Counted from the stretch's first letter, positions 24,632 to 34,613 are shown. The stretch is DNA of 64,000 nt from Sphaerochaeta sp032144095 (GCF_032144095.1 NZ_JAVSNJ010000001.1:434001-498000), one strand, 5' to 3'. The notes: generated by a model from the sequence alone, not told the origin. Numbers and translations are program-made.

Positions 24632-26058
24632 TGGGTGGCCTCCATGAGGAGTGTGGCATCTTCGGCGTCTTCTCCCAGGAGGTGGAGGATGTTGCTTCCC
24701 TCTCCTACCTCGCCCTCTATGCCTTGCAGCATCGGGGCCAGCAGGGGTGCGGTATCGCGATGAATGAGAAGGGATGCATCACCTCTTTCAAGGACAAGGG
24801 TTTGGTCAGCGACGTATTCAAGCCCGAAACACTCCCTTCCCGAGATGCCTGTCGCATGGCCATTGCCCATGTCCGTTATGGGACTACAGGCCTGGATTCC
24901 CGGGCAAACATCCAGCCCTTGGTCATCACCCACCAGAAGGGCAGCATGGCCCTTGCCCACAACGGGAACCTCACCAATGATGCCGAGCTACGCCAGGATT
25001 TGGAGCTTTCCGGATCCATCTTCCATACCACCAGCGATACGGAGGTCATTGCCTACATCATCACCCACAACAGGCTCTGCTGTCCCAGCATCGAAAGTGC
25101 CATCGAAAAGACGATGGGGGAGATCAAGGGAGCCTACTCCCTTCTGGTCATGTCTCCTACCAAGCTCATAGCAGTGCGTGACCCCTGGGGTTTCAGGCCC
25201 CTGTGCATCGGCAAGATCGGCGATGGGTATGTGTTTGCCTCGGAAAGCTGTGCCCTCGACGCTGTCGGTGCCCAGTTTGTCAGGGATGTGGAACCTGGGG
25301 AGATTGTGGTTGTCGATTCCAAGAAGGAAGGGGAGCCATCACTGCTCAGCATCAGGACCTTCTGCAAGAGCCAGAGCCCAGCGCTCTGTGTGTTTGAGCT
25401 GATCTATTTTGCCCGGCCGGACAGTGTCATCGACACCATCTCGATCCACCAGGCCCGCCTGAGGGCAGGCTCGTTCCTTGCCCTGGAGCACCCCGCCCAG
25501 GCGGATGTGGTCATAGGGGTTCCCGATAGCGGCATTGATGCGGCCATCGGCTACTCCCGCCAGTCGGGCATCCCCTATGGCATCGGCTTCATCAAGAACA
25601 AATATATCGGCCGTACCTTCATCCAGCCAGGGCAGAGTTCCAGGGAGAACACCGTGCGCATCAAGCTCAACCCCATAGCCTCGACGGTGAAGGGCAAGCG
25701 GGTGGTCCTCATCGATGACTCCATCGTCAGGGGAACCACCAGCAAACGCATCGTGCACCTCTTGCGGGAGGCTGGGGCCAAGGAGGTCCATCTCCGCTCC
25801 GCAGCCCCCAAGTTCCTCTATCCCTGCTATTTCGGTACGGACATAGACTCCTCGGAGGACCTGTTTGCCTACAAGCACGATGATGCGGCCATGCTCAAGT
25901 TGCTGGATGTCGACTCCCTGGGGTTCCTCAGCAAGGAGAATGTCACAAAACTCTCCGACCACCCGAGCATCGGCTTCTGTACAGCCTGTTTTACCGGCTT
26001 GTATCCCAGTCCCGCACCTGCCTGTAAGGGCAAGGACAAGTATGCCCATCCCATATAA
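24631..26058 (+). CDS. purF: amidophosphoribosyltransferase, Fe-S type
   Basis: 475 residues. First committed step: PRPP plus glutamine to phosphoribosylamine. A seven-residue propeptide (MGGLHEE) precedes the catalytic CGIFGVF cysteine. The PRPP motif is VVLIDDSIVRGTTSKRI. Cysteines at SPALCVFEL, FLYPCYFG and GFCTACFTG match the four ligands of the oxygen-sensitive [4Fe-4S] cluster known from Bacillus PurF, which fits an anaerobe. It starts on the last base of the purC stop codon. Confidence 0.97.
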   Translation: MGGLHEECGIFGVFSQEVEDVASLSYLALYALQHRGQQGCGIAMNEKGCITSFKDKGLVSDVFKPETLPSRDACRMAIAHVRYGTTGLDSRANIQPLVITHQKGSMALAHNGNLTNDAELRQDLELSGSIFHTTSDTEVIAYIITHNRLCCPSIESAIEKTMGEIKGAYSLLVMSPTKLIAVRDPWGFRPLCIGKIGDGYVFASESCALDAVGAQFVRDVEPGEIVVVDSKKEGEPSLLSIRTFCKSQSPALCVFELIYFARPDSVIDTISIHQARLRAGSFLALEHPAQADVVIGVPDSGIDAAIGYSRQSGIPYGIGFIKNKYIGRTFIQPGQSSRENTVRIKLNPIASTVKGKRVVLIDDSIVRGTTSKRIVHLLREAGAKEVHLRSAAPKFLYPCYFGTDIDSSEDLFAYKHDDAAMLKLLDVDSLGFLSKENVTKLSDHPSIGFCTACFTGLYPSPAPACKGKDKYAHPI

Positions 26059-26071
26059 GGAGAACTTTGCA

Positions 26072-27106
26072 ATGACAGAAGAGACCCAGAATGAGAGTTA
26101 CCGGAGTAGCGGCGTCGATATAGAAAGTGGCTATCGCGCTGTTTCCCTGATGAAAAGCCATGTGGCCAGGACCTTCACCTCAGGTGTCCGGTCGGACATC
26201 GGCGGCTTCGGAGGGCTGTTCGAGCTCGATGTAACCAAGACACCCCATCCCATCCTGGTCTGTGGTACCGATGGGGTCGGTACCAAGCTCAAGCTTGCAT
26301 TCCTGATGGACAGGCATGATACGGTGGGCATCGACTGTGTAGCCATGTGTGTCAATGATGTCATCTGCTGTGGTGCCGAACCCCAGGTATTCCTCGACTA
26401 CATCGCCTTGGGAAAGCTGGTCCCTGAAAAGGTGGAGGCCATCGTCAAGGGTGTTGCTGCAGGGTGCATTGAGGCTGGCTGTGCCCTCATCGGAGGGGAG
26501 ACAGCCGAGATGCCGGGCTTCTATCCCATTGATGAGTATGACCTCGCCGGTTTTACCGTCGGGGTGGTGGATAAGACAGGGTTGTTTGACAACACGGCCA
26601 TCGTCGAAGGCGACCTGCTGGTGGCCCTCCCATCTTCCGGTGTCCACTCCAACGGGTTCTCCCTGGTCCGCAAGGTCTTTGGCCTCGACCATGACTTTTC
26701 GTGCCTCTTAAGATTCGAACCTTCACTGGGTCGGACCCTCGGTGAGGCCTTGCTTGAACCTACCACCATCTATGTCAGGCCCCTACTCGATCTTGCAAAG
26801 AAGGTCACGGTCAAGGCGGCTGCCCACATAACGGGGGGAGGGTTCTATGAGAACATTCCCCGCTGCCTGCCCAAGGACATGCATGCCAAGATCTACCTCG
26901 ATGATGTGCGGGTTCTGCCCCTCTTCACCCTGATCCAGCAGAAGGGATCCATCCCCCTCCATGACATGTACAACACCTTCAACATGGGGGTGGGCATGGT
27001 GCTTGTCCTCGATGGGGATAGTGCCAGGGTTGCCCTCTCCGAGATCGAGGGCAGCTACGTGCTGGGCACGGTTGCCCAAGGCGAGGGGGGCGTGGTCCTG
27101 CTATGA
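26072..27106 (+). CDS. purM: phosphoribosylformylglycinamidine cyclo-ligase (AIR synthetase)
   Basis: 344 residues from ATG 26072, with AAGGAGAA upstream; the frame is open further back, but the family start is here (YRSSGVDIESGYRAV). It closes the imidazole ring to give AIR. Marks: CGTDGVGTKLKLAF, CVNDVICCGAEPQVFLDYIA, IGGETAEMPGFY, PSSGVHSNGFSLVRK, and HITGGGFYENIPRCLP. Its stop overlaps the next gene by 4 bp (ATGA). Confidence 0.97.
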   Translation: MTEETQNESYRSSGVDIESGYRAVSLMKSHVARTFTSGVRSDIGGFGGLFELDVTKTPHPILVCGTDGVGTKLKLAFLMDRHDTVGIDCVAMCVNDVICCGAEPQVFLDYIALGKLVPEKVEAIVKGVAAGCIEAGCALIGGETAEMPGFYPIDEYDLAGFTVGVVDKTGLFDNTAIVEGDLLVALPSSGVHSNGFSLVRKVFGLDHDFSCLLRFEPSLGRTLGEALLEPTTIYVRPLLDLAKKVTVKAAAHITGGGFYENIPRCLPKDMHAKIYLDDVRVLPLFTLIQQKGSIPLHDMYNTFNMGVGMVLVLDGDSARVALSEIEGSYVLGTVAQGEGGVVLL

Positions 27107-28377
27107 TCCGCATCGCCGTGCTGGTAAGTGGAGGGGGGACAAACCTGCAGGCCCTGCTGTATAGCCAGGCCAGGGGTGGGCGCATTGTCCTGGTAGTTTC
27201 TGACAGGAGGGGGGCCTATGCCCTCAGCCGTGCCGAGGCGGCAGGCATCCCGACCTCTGTCGTACCCCGTAGGAAGGGCGATGCCACCCTTTTTGAAGAG
27301 GAGCTGCAACAGCTTTTGCGTGCGAACGACATCGACCTGATCGTCCTGGCAGGCTTCCTCTCCCTCCTCTCGGCAGATTTTGTGAGGAAATACCCCAGCA
27401 GGATCCTCAATATCCATCCATCCCTTATACCCAGTTTCTGTGGCAAGGGGTACTATGGGTTGAAGATACATCAGGCAGCCCTCGAACGGGGGGTGACGAT
27501 TAGCGGGGCAACGGTGCACTATGTCAACGAGGTACCCGATGGTGGGGAAATAGTTGCCCAGCAGGCTGTACCAGTGCTGCCAGGCGATACCCCACAGTCG
27601 CTACAGAAGCGAATCATGGAGGAGGCCGAGTGGGTACTGCTTCCACGCTGTACCGGAGAGGTCTGCCGAAGATTGGAGGAAGAGATGGAAATAGAACAGC
27701 TGTTGGGTACAAACCGGTACCCTGGTCGAGGCATCCTCATGGGGCTCTCGCCCGAGGGAGCCTCTGTGGTAGCCTACTTTCTCATGGGACGCAGCAACAA
27801 CAGCCGCAACCGGGTCTTGGCCCTTGATGGGCAGTCGGTGAGGACCGAGGCCTTCGACGCCTCGGCAATGGAGGACCCCTCCCTCATCATCTACCACCCC
27901 CTGCGGCAGGTTGGCTCGACCCTGATAGTAACCAACGGGGACCAGAGCGATACCATTGCCTCCTTCCTCTCGGAGGGGAAAAGCTTTAAAGAGGCGCTCG
28001 AGACACGGCTCTACGAGCCTGATGGGCCAAACTATACGCCCAGGATCAGCGGCATCTTCGAGCAGGCCGATCCCCCCTCCTACACCCTCTCGATCCTCAA
28101 GAGGGAGGAGGGTGAGTGCAGGCGGTATTTCTTTCCCTATCCGAAGCCACGGAAGGGGCGGGGAAACCTGATCCATACCTACGCATCAGATGGAAACCCC
28201 CTGCCTTCCTTTGAGGGGGAACCCAAAGAAGTTACGATCGACCAGGATATCCAGACGTTCTCCCAGAGGATCTGGGAGAGCCTGGATGAGGAAAACAGGA
28301 TCTCCCTCTATGTCAGGTATACCGACCTGGCCCAGGGCAAGATCGAAGAGCGACTCATCAACAAGCATACGAGGTAA
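27103..28377 (+). CDS. purN: fusion of GAR formyltransferase (PurN) and PurO-type IMP cyclohydrolase
   Basis: 424 residues. Residues 1-190 are PurN: VLVSGGGTNLQALL, FLSLLSADFVRKYPSRILNIHPSLIP with catalytic Asn and His, and SGATVHYVNEVPDGGEIV with the Asp. Residues about 200-424 are not found in normal PurN: NRYPGRGILMGLSPEG, YFLMGRSNNSRNRVLA, GPNYTPRISG and the YPKPRKGRG stretch match the archaeal-type IMP cyclohydrolase family (PurO, PF07826 by memory). The protein would therefore act at an early step (formylation of GAR) and at the last step (FAICAR to IMP). Because the next gene is only the formyltransferase half of PurH, this fusion probably supplies the missing cyclohydrolase. Confidence 0.88.
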   Translation: MIRIAVLVSGGGTNLQALLYSQARGGRIVLVVSDRRGAYALSRAEAAGIPTSVVPRRKGDATLFEEELQQLLRANDIDLIVLAGFLSLLSADFVRKYPSRILNIHPSLIPSFCGKGYYGLKIHQAALERGVTISGATVHYVNEVPDGGEIVAQQAVPVLPGDTPQSLQKRIMEEAEWVLLPRCTGEVCRRLEEEMEIEQLLGTNRYPGRGILMGLSPEGASVVAYFLMGRSNNSRNRVLALDGQSVRTEAFDASAMEDPSLIIYHPLRQVGSTLIVTNGDQSDTIASFLSEGKSFKEALETRLYEPDGPNYTPRISGIFEQADPPSYTLSILKREEGECRRYFFPYPKPRKGRGNLIHTYASDGNPLPSFEGEPKEVTIDQDIQTFSQRIWESLDEENRISLYVRYTDLAQGKIEERLINKHTR

Positions 28378-28379
28378 GC

Positions 28380-29558
28380 ATGGACAGTATTCAACTCAAG
28401 TATGGGTGCAATCCCAACCAGAGGCCTGCCAGAATTTTCACCGAGGAGGGCAAGCTTCCCATTACCATCCTCAATGGGAAAGCGGGGTACATCAACCTGT
28501 TGGATGCCCTCAACGGGTGGCAGCTCGTCTCCTCCCTGGACAAGGCCCTGGACCTGCCTGCAGCGGCATCCTTCAAGCATGTAAGCCCTGCTGGGGCAGC
28601 TGTGGGTCTTCCCCTCAACGAAGCGGAGCGGGCGATGTACTTTGTATCAGAGAATAGGGATCTCTCCCCCCTTGCAACTGCCTACACCCGGGCACGGGGC
28701 AGTGACCGCATGTCATCCTTTGGGGACTTTGTCAGCCTCAGCCGGGTGTGTGACCTGAGCACCGCCCGCTGCATCAAGGCCGAGGTCAGTGATGGCGTCA
28801 TAGCCCCCGGATATACCGAGGAGGCCCTTGCCTTGTTGAAGGCAAAGCGAAACGGTACCTTCACGGTGATCGAGATCGATGCCTCCTATGAGCCGATGGA
28901 GCTGGAACAGCGGACGGTCTTTGGCATCCGGTTCGAGCAGGGAAGGAATGCCATCCAGCTTGACCAGAAGGTGCTTGAGCCTATCGTCACCGAAAAGTCC
29001 CAGCTCCCTGAAGAGGCCAAAATTGACCTGGTTGTCGCCCTCATCGCCCTGAAGTATACCCAGTCAAACTCGGTCTGCTATGCAAAGCGCGGGCAGACCA
29101 TCGGGGTGGGAGCGGGCCAGCAGTCACGCATCCACTGTACCCGCCTGGCTGGGGACAAGGCCGACCTTTGGCATCTGAGGCAGAGCGAGAGGACCCTCTC
29201 GCTTCCATTCCTGCCAAATTTGAGCCGAAACGAGAAGGACAATGCCATCGAGCAGTTCCTTACCGATGAGCCCGAGCTCTCCCTGTCCGAAGGGGAGGGG
29301 TGGAGACGTTACTTTACCGAGTGCCCCCCACCCTATACGGCTGAGGAGAAACGCGCCTACCTGAAGACCCTTGGAGGGGTTTCACTGGCCAGTGATGCCT
29401 TCTTCCCCTTCAGGGACAATATCGATAGGGCCTCCCGCAGCGGGGTGGAGTATATCGTGCAGCCAGGTGGCTCGGTACGTGATGATTTGGTTGTCGAGGC
29501 CTGCAACCAATACGGCATCGTGATGGCGTGCAACTCCATCCGACTGTTCCACCACTAA
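28380..29558 (+). CDS. stand-alone AICAR formyltransferase (PurH C-terminal half only)
   Basis: 392 residues covering only the formyltransferase part of PurH, sometimes called PurV. It begins LKYGCNPNQRPARI, equivalent to the LRYGENPHQ junction of full PurH. SFKHVSPAGAAVG holds the catalytic Lys-His pair, and IALKYTQSNSVCYAKRGQTIGVGAGQQSR and DAFFPFRDNIDRASRSG are conserved. The MGS-like cyclohydrolase domain that normally forms the first 200 residues is absent. It is placed 3 bp after the PurN-cyclohydrolase fusion. Converts AICAR to FAICAR with 10-formyl-THF. Confidence 0.93.
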   Translation: MDSIQLKYGCNPNQRPARIFTEEGKLPITILNGKAGYINLLDALNGWQLVSSLDKALDLPAAASFKHVSPAGAAVGLPLNEAERAMYFVSENRDLSPLATAYTRARGSDRMSSFGDFVSLSRVCDLSTARCIKAEVSDGVIAPGYTEEALALLKAKRNGTFTVIEIDASYEPMELEQRTVFGIRFEQGRNAIQLDQKVLEPIVTEKSQLPEEAKIDLVVALIALKYTQSNSVCYAKRGQTIGVGAGQQSRIHCTRLAGDKADLWHLRQSERTLSLPFLPNLSRNEKDNAIEQFLTDEPELSLSEGEGWRRYFTECPPPYTAEEKRAYLKTLGGVSLASDAFFPFRDNIDRASRSGVEYIVQPGGSVRDDLVVEACNQYGIVMACNSIRLFHH

Positions 29559-29561
29559 GCC

Positions 29562-30824
29562 ATGGATATTCTGGTAATAGGCTCAGGGGGCAGGGAACAT
29601 GCCATTCTTGTCGGGCTCAGAAAGAGTCCCCGTGTAGGCAGGCTGTACGCACTTCCCGGCAATGGTGGGATGGCAGGCCTTGCCACCCTAGTCCCCATAG
29701 GGGTCAAGGAACTGGACAGGATCGTCCAGTTCGCCAAGCTGGTAAAGGTGGCGTTTGTGGTAGTTGGTCCTGACGACCCTCTGGTGCTTGGGTTGGTCGA
29801 CATGCTCGAGGCAGAGGGAATCGCCTGCTTCGGGCCCAACAGGCGCGCTGCCATCATTGAGGGTAGCAAGATATTCTCCAAGGGCCTTATGAAACGCCAT
29901 GGGATTCCCTCAGCTGCGTACGAGGCTTTCAGCGAGGTGGGCCAGGCCCTCTCCTATGCAGAGACCTGCCCCCTGCCTGCCGTGGTCAAGGCCGATGGCC
30001 TGGCCCTGGGCAAGGGCGTTGTCATCGCAACGACAAGGGAGGCTCTGGTAGGCGCCATCAGGTCGATGATGGTGGACAGGGTCTTTGGCACCAGCGGGGA
30101 GAGCATTGTCATCGAGGAGTTTCTCAGTGGCATAGAGGTCTCGGTTCTCTCCTTCACCGACGGCAAGACGCTGGTCCCCATGCTCTCGTCGATGGACCAC
30201 AAGAGGGCCTTTGACGGAGATCTGGGGCCGAATACCGGGGGGATGGGTGTCATCGCCCCCAACCCCTACTACAGTCAGGAGATGGAGGGGCTCTGCATGC
30301 AGACAATCTTCCTGCCGACCCTGCGTGCGATGCAAGAGGAGGGAAGGCCCTTCAAGGGGTGCCTCTATTTCGGGCTTATGCTCACCTCCGGCGGGCCGAA
30401 GGTCATTGAGTACAACTGCAGGTTCGGCGACCCCGAACTGCAGGCGATCCTCCCCCTATTGGACAGTGACCTGCTCTCGACCATGCTGGCCGTCTCCCAG
30501 GGGCGGCTTGCAGACATCGATGTCACCTTCTCCCAGGGAGCAAGCTGTTGTGTGGTCCTGGCTAGCGGGGGGTATCCCGCAAGCTATGAGACCGGCAAGG
30601 CAGTAACCATCGGTGAGCTTGGGCAAGGGGTCACCTGCCTGCATGCGGGCACAAGGCTTGTCCCTGGGGGCCTGGTCACCAACGGCGGTCGTGTGCTGAA
30701 CCTAGTCGCAACTGCCGATACCCTGGCCGAAGCCGTGGCCAAGGCCTACGGTGCGGTCGGTTCGGTCTCGTTTGCAGGGATGCACTATCGCAAGGACATT
30801 GGAAAACTCGCCCTTGAGGCGTAG
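29562..30824 (+). CDS. purD: phosphoribosylamine-glycine ligase (GAR synthetase)
   Basis: 420 residues, normal length, an ATP-grasp enzyme. IGSGGREHAILVGL opens it, followed by VVGPDDPLVLGLVDML, FSKGLMKRHGIPSAAYEAF, VVKADGLALGKGVVIA, IVIEEFLSGIEVSVLSF and EYNCRFGDPELQAIL. It ligates glycine to phosphoribosylamine. It lies 3 bp after the AICAR formyltransferase gene and 10 bp before purL. Nothing unusual. Confidence 0.97.
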   Translation: MDILVIGSGGREHAILVGLRKSPRVGRLYALPGNGGMAGLATLVPIGVKELDRIVQFAKLVKVAFVVVGPDDPLVLGLVDMLEAEGIACFGPNRRAAIIEGSKIFSKGLMKRHGIPSAAYEAFSEVGQALSYAETCPLPAVVKADGLALGKGVVIATTREALVGAIRSMMVDRVFGTSGESIVIEEFLSGIEVSVLSFTDGKTLVPMLSSMDHKRAFDGDLGPNTGGMGVIAPNPYYSQEMEGLCMQTIFLPTLRAMQEEGRPFKGCLYFGLMLTSGGPKVIEYNCRFGDPELQAILPLLDSDLLSTMLAVSQGRLADIDVTFSQGASCCVVLASGGYPASYETGKAVTIGELGQGVTCLHAGTRLVPGGLVTNGGRVLNLVATADTLAEAVAKAYGAVGSVSFAGMHYRKDIGKLALEA

Positions 30825-30834
30825 GGGGGGGAGT

Positions 30835-33800
30835 ATGGTCCATCGATTGTTTGTGGAGAAGAAAGAGGGTTTCAGGGTCTCTGAAGCGGCCCTGTTCGAG
30901 GATTTGCAGCTCTATCTCGGCATCAGTAGCCTGAAGGGTGTGCGCCTGGTCAACCGCTATGACATCCAGGGTATCGATACCTCGCTTCTGGAAAGGTGCA
31001 AGCATACGGTGTTTTCCGAAATCCAGGTTGATACCATCAGCGATACCCTCCCAGAGGTCGCTAGCCCGTGTTTCATCCTTGGTGTTGAGTATCTGCCTGG
31101 CCAATATGACCAGCGCTCTGATTCGGCTGCACAGTGCATACAGCTTATCAGCGGCTCTGAACGGCCCTTTGTCCGTAGTGCCAGGATCTATCTGCTGGAA
31201 GGCTCTTTCTCGGAAGAGGAGAAGCTGGCCATCAGGGGATACCTGATAAACCCTGTGGACTCTTGCGAATCAAGGATGGAACTGCCAGAGGAGCTCTCTC
31301 CCACCATAAGGGATGCTCCTCCTGTCGAGACCCTCACAGGTTTCACCCTCTTCGATGACGAGAGGCTTGGTAGGTTCTCCCGTGAGGAGGGGCTTGCCAT
31401 GGATGAAGAGGACCTGAAGCTGGTGCGTTCCTATTTTGCCGAAACCGGACGGGATCCTACCCATACCGAGCTGAAGGTCCTCGATACCTACTGGTCCGAC
31501 CATTGCCGCCATACGACCTTCCTTACCACCTTGGATAGGGTGCAGATTGAGGATGAGGAGATCTGCACGTGGTATGAACGCTACCGCTTTCACCGCAAGG
31601 CCTTGGGAGTCTGCAAGCCAGAATCCCTGATGGACCTTGCCACCATCGGAGCCAAGGCTCTCAAGAAGGCGGGAAAACTACCCAGGTTGGACGAGTCTGA
31701 GGAGATCAACGCCTGTTCGGTGAAGGTCGATGTCGACCGGGACGGCAAAGAGGAGCCCTGGTTGTTGCTGTTCAAGAATGAGACACACAACCACCCAACG
31801 GAGATAGAGCCTTTCGGTGGGGCAGCCACCTGCATAGGCGGGGCTATACGCGACCCCCTTTCGGGAAGGGCCTACGTATTCCAGGCGATGAGGATCAGTG
31901 GGGCTGCAAGCCCGTTGGGCCCTGTCGGGGAGACGCTTGCAGGAAAGATAGCCCAGAAGAAACTGGTGGTGACCGCGGCAAACGGAAACAGTTCCTATGG
32001 CAACCAGATTGGGCTGGCAACCGGCCTCGTCCAGGAGATCTACCACCCGGGTTTTGTCGCAAAGCATATGGAACTGGGTGCTGTTGTCGGCGCAGTCCCC
32101 GCAGGGCAGGTCGTGCGCGAGGTCCCCCAACCGGGGGATCTGGTGGTGCTGGTGGGGGGAAGGACCGGCCGTGATGGGTGTGGTGGGGCTACAGGGTCGT
32201 CCAAGAGCCACACCATGGACTCTCTTGCCAGCTGTGGCTCTGAGGTCCAGAAGGGAAACGCCCCTGAGGAGAGGAAGCTCCAACGCCTGATGAGGCGCCC
32301 TGAAGCTTCCAGGCTCATCAAGAGGTGCAATGACTTTGGGGCCGGCGGGGTATGCGTTGCCATAGGTGAGCTTGCCGATGGCCTGAGCATAGACCTTGAT
32401 GCCGTGCTTACCAAGTATGAGGGGCTGGGAGGGACTGAGCTTGCCATCAGTGAATCCCAGGAGAGGATGGCGGTGGTCCTCCAGGCCGAGAATGTCGAAG
32501 CTTTTCAAAATTTTGCCAGGGAAGAGAACCTGGAAAGTTCGGTCGTAGCACGGGTCACCGAGGAACCTGCCTTGGTGATGTTCCACCAGGGAGAGAAGAT
32601 TGTGGAGATCAGGCGATCCTTCCTTGATAGCCATGGGTCTGAGAAGCATGCCACGGTGGTGATCCCCAAAAGAGAGCCTTCCAGGAAGGTGGCGTCCGAT
32701 CCTAATGTGGAGCAACGCCTGCTCGACCTGATGGGGGATTTGAATGTCTGTTCCCAGCAGGGCCTTGGAGAGCGTTTTGACTCCACCATAGGAAGTGGTT
32801 CCTTGTTTATGCCATACGGGGGCACCTATCAGGTGACGCCCTCCCAGGTGATGGCTGCCCTGTTTCCTGTGGGGAACAGCAGGACCAATACCGCCTCTGT
32901 CATGGCATGGGGCTATGATCCCTTCCTGATGGAGGAGGATCCTTTCGGTGGGGCGTTCTCTGCTGTGGTCCATTCGGTTGCAAAGCTGGTAGCCTCTGGG
33001 GCCGACCTGGGCCAGACCTACCTCTCCTTTCAGGAGTATTTCGGCAAGGTCGGGGATGATCCACTGCGGTGGGGTCTTCCCTTTGCAGCCTTGCTTGGGG
33101 CCTTCAAGGCCCAGATGTTGCTCGAAAAGGCGGCGATTGGGGGCAAGGATTCCATGAGCGGGTCCTTTGGATCGCTTGATGTTCCCCCGACATTGGTCAG
33201 CTTTGCGGTAAGCGCTTCTCCTGCCCAGGGCCTGATAAGCTGTGAGTTCAAGGGCGCAGGCCACCAGGTGGTCTTGCTTGAGGTAGAGCGGGAGGAAGAT
33301 ATACCCGCTCTCTTTGGCCAGGTCTCCTCCCTCATTGGGGAGGGGAAGGTGGCAGCCTGCTATGCTACCGGATTCGGGGGCATAGCCGAGGCATTGGTGA
33401 AGATGTGTTTGGGAAACCGGATTGGCTTCTCCCTGCAGGCCTCTCTCGACCTGTTCTCCAAGCGGTACGGCTCGTTTGTGTTGGAGCTGACCGAGCCTTT
33501 GGCCCTGGGTACCCTGCTTGGATACACGACAGAAGCCCAGGTATTCCTGGCAGAACGGTGCAGCCTCCCCTTGGCCACGCTTCAGGCTGCCTATGAGGAG
33601 CCCCTCGAACGGGTATACCCGAGGAAACGAGCGGAAACGGAGGAGATCGCAATTCCAAACCTAGCTTGGGATAGGAGGGGAAGGGTCAGGTCAAGCTATC
33701 CCAAAGCCTCTCCCAAAGTCCTTATACCTGTGTTTCCCGGTACCAATTGTGAGTATGACCTGGAGCATGCCCTCTATGATGCAGGCGCCTCTTGTGAGAC

Positions 33801-34506
33801 CTTTGTCATCAACAACCTCTCACCCCAAGGGGTGCGGGAGAGTGTCGTCCGGTTTGCCAAGGCCCTCTCATCGGCCCAAATCCTCTTTCTACCAGGGGGT
33901 TTTTCTGGAGGGGATGAGCCTGATGGATCGGGCAAGTTCATCGCAGCCTTCCTCCGCAACCCCCTCATTGCCGAAGAGATAGAGCTCTTGCTGGGGCAAA
34001 GGGATGGCCTGGTCGGTGGCATCTGCAATGGATTCCAGGCTCTGGTAAAGCTGGGGTTGTTGCCGTATGGGAAGATGCTTCTCCCTACCGAAGATGACCC
34101 TACCTTGAGCTTCAACCTGCTAGCACGACACCAGTCGATGCTGGTACGCACCAGGGTCGCCTCGACCCTCTCCCCTTGGATGGGCAGCCATAGGGTGGGG
34201 GATATCTCCCTGGTCCCCATCTCCCATGGGGAGGGACGGTTCATCTGCAAGCCCGAGGTCATGGACCTGTTGGTGGCCAACGGCCAGGTAGCGAGCCAGT
34301 ATGTGGACCTGGAGGGGAAGGCCACCATGGCCTTGCCGTTCAACCCCAACGGTTCGGCCTATGCCTTGGAAGCCCTATCCTCTGCCGACGGCAGGGTGTT
34401 CGGAAGGATGGCCCATAGCGAGAGGGCAACGGGCAATCTCTACAGGAACACCCCGTACAGGCCTGATGATGGGCTTTTTGTCGGTGCTGTGGCCTACTTC
34501 TCCTGA
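30835..34506 (+). CDS. purL: phosphoribosylformylglycinamidine synthase, single-chain form
   Basis: 1223 residues from ATG 30835 (GGGGGGAG upstream). Order: PurS-like N-terminus (about 1-120), linker, synthetase core and C-terminal glutaminase. YWSDHCRHTTFLT, KNETHNHPTEIEPFGGAATC, GRTGRDGCGGATGSS and AAIGGKDSMSGSF mark the core. From about residue 960 the glutaminase reads VFPGTNCEYDLEHA, FLPGGFSGGDEPDGSG, GICNGFQALVKLG (nucleophile Cys) and ISHGEGRF. This is the large single-chain enzyme rather than separate PurS/Q/L. Last gene of the operon; no clear terminator follows. Confidence 0.96.
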   Translation: MVHRLFVEKKEGFRVSEAALFEDLQLYLGISSLKGVRLVNRYDIQGIDTSLLERCKHTVFSEIQVDTISDTLPEVASPCFILGVEYLPGQYDQRSDSAAQCIQLISGSERPFVRSARIYLLEGSFSEEEKLAIRGYLINPVDSCESRMELPEELSPTIRDAPPVETLTGFTLFDDERLGRFSREEGLAMDEEDLKLVRSYFAETGRDPTHTELKVLDTYWSDHCRHTTFLTTLDRVQIEDEEICTWYERYRFHRKALGVCKPESLMDLATIGAKALKKAGKLPRLDESEEINACSVKVDVDRDGKEEPWLLLFKNETHNHPTEIEPFGGAATCIGGAIRDPLSGRAYVFQAMRISGAASPLGPVGETLAGKIAQKKLVVTAANGNSSYGNQIGLATGLVQEIYHPGFVAKHMELGAVVGAVPAGQVVREVPQPGDLVVLVGGRTGRDGCGGATGSSKSHTMDSLASCGSEVQKGNAPEERKLQRLMRRPEASRLIKRCNDFGAGGVCVAIGELADGLSIDLDAVLTKYEGLGGTELAISESQERMAVVLQAENVEAFQNFAREENLESSVVARVTEEPALVMFHQGEKIVEIRRSFLDSHGSEKHATVVIPKREPSRKVASDPNVEQRLLDLMGDLNVCSQQGLGERFDSTIGSGSLFMPYGGTYQVTPSQVMAALFPVGNSRTNTASVMAWGYDPFLMEEDPFGGAFSAVVHSVAKLVASGADLGQTYLSFQEYFGKVGDDPLRWGLPFAALLGAFKAQMLLEKAAIGGKDSMSGSFGSLDVPPTLVSFAVSASPAQGLISCEFKGAGHQVVLLEVEREEDIPALFGQVSSLIGEGKVAACYATGFGGIAEALVKMCLGNRIGFSLQASLDLFSKRYGSFVLELTEPLALGTLLGYTTEAQVFLAERCSLPLATLQAAYEEPLERVYPRKRAETEEIAIPNLAWDRRGRVRSSYPKASPKVLIPVFPGTNCEYDLEHALYDAGASCETFVINNLSPQGVRESVVRFAKALSSAQILFLPGGFSGGDEPDGSGKFIAAFLRNPLIAEEIELLLGQRDGLVGGICNGFQALVKLGLLPYGKMLLPTEDDPTLSFNLLARHQSMLVRTRVASTLSPWMGSHRVGDISLVPISHGEGRFICKPEVMDLLVANGQVASQYVDLEGKATMALPFNPNGSAYALEALSSADGRVFGRMAHSERATGNLYRNTPYRPDDGLFVGAVAYFS

Positions 34507-34613
34507 TAGCTACGTCAACCGTTGCACAAAGGGGGTGAGAACTTTGGCTCCTCCTCTCCTCCACTATCTGTGGTATGATGGGGGCAAGCATCACAGAAGA
34601 AAGGATGGACTGT

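Noticed and set aside
31678..33264. 528-codon open frame antisense to purL
   Set aside because: It lies wholly inside purL, has low-complexity composition typical of a shadow frame in GC-rich coding DNA, and shows no domain.
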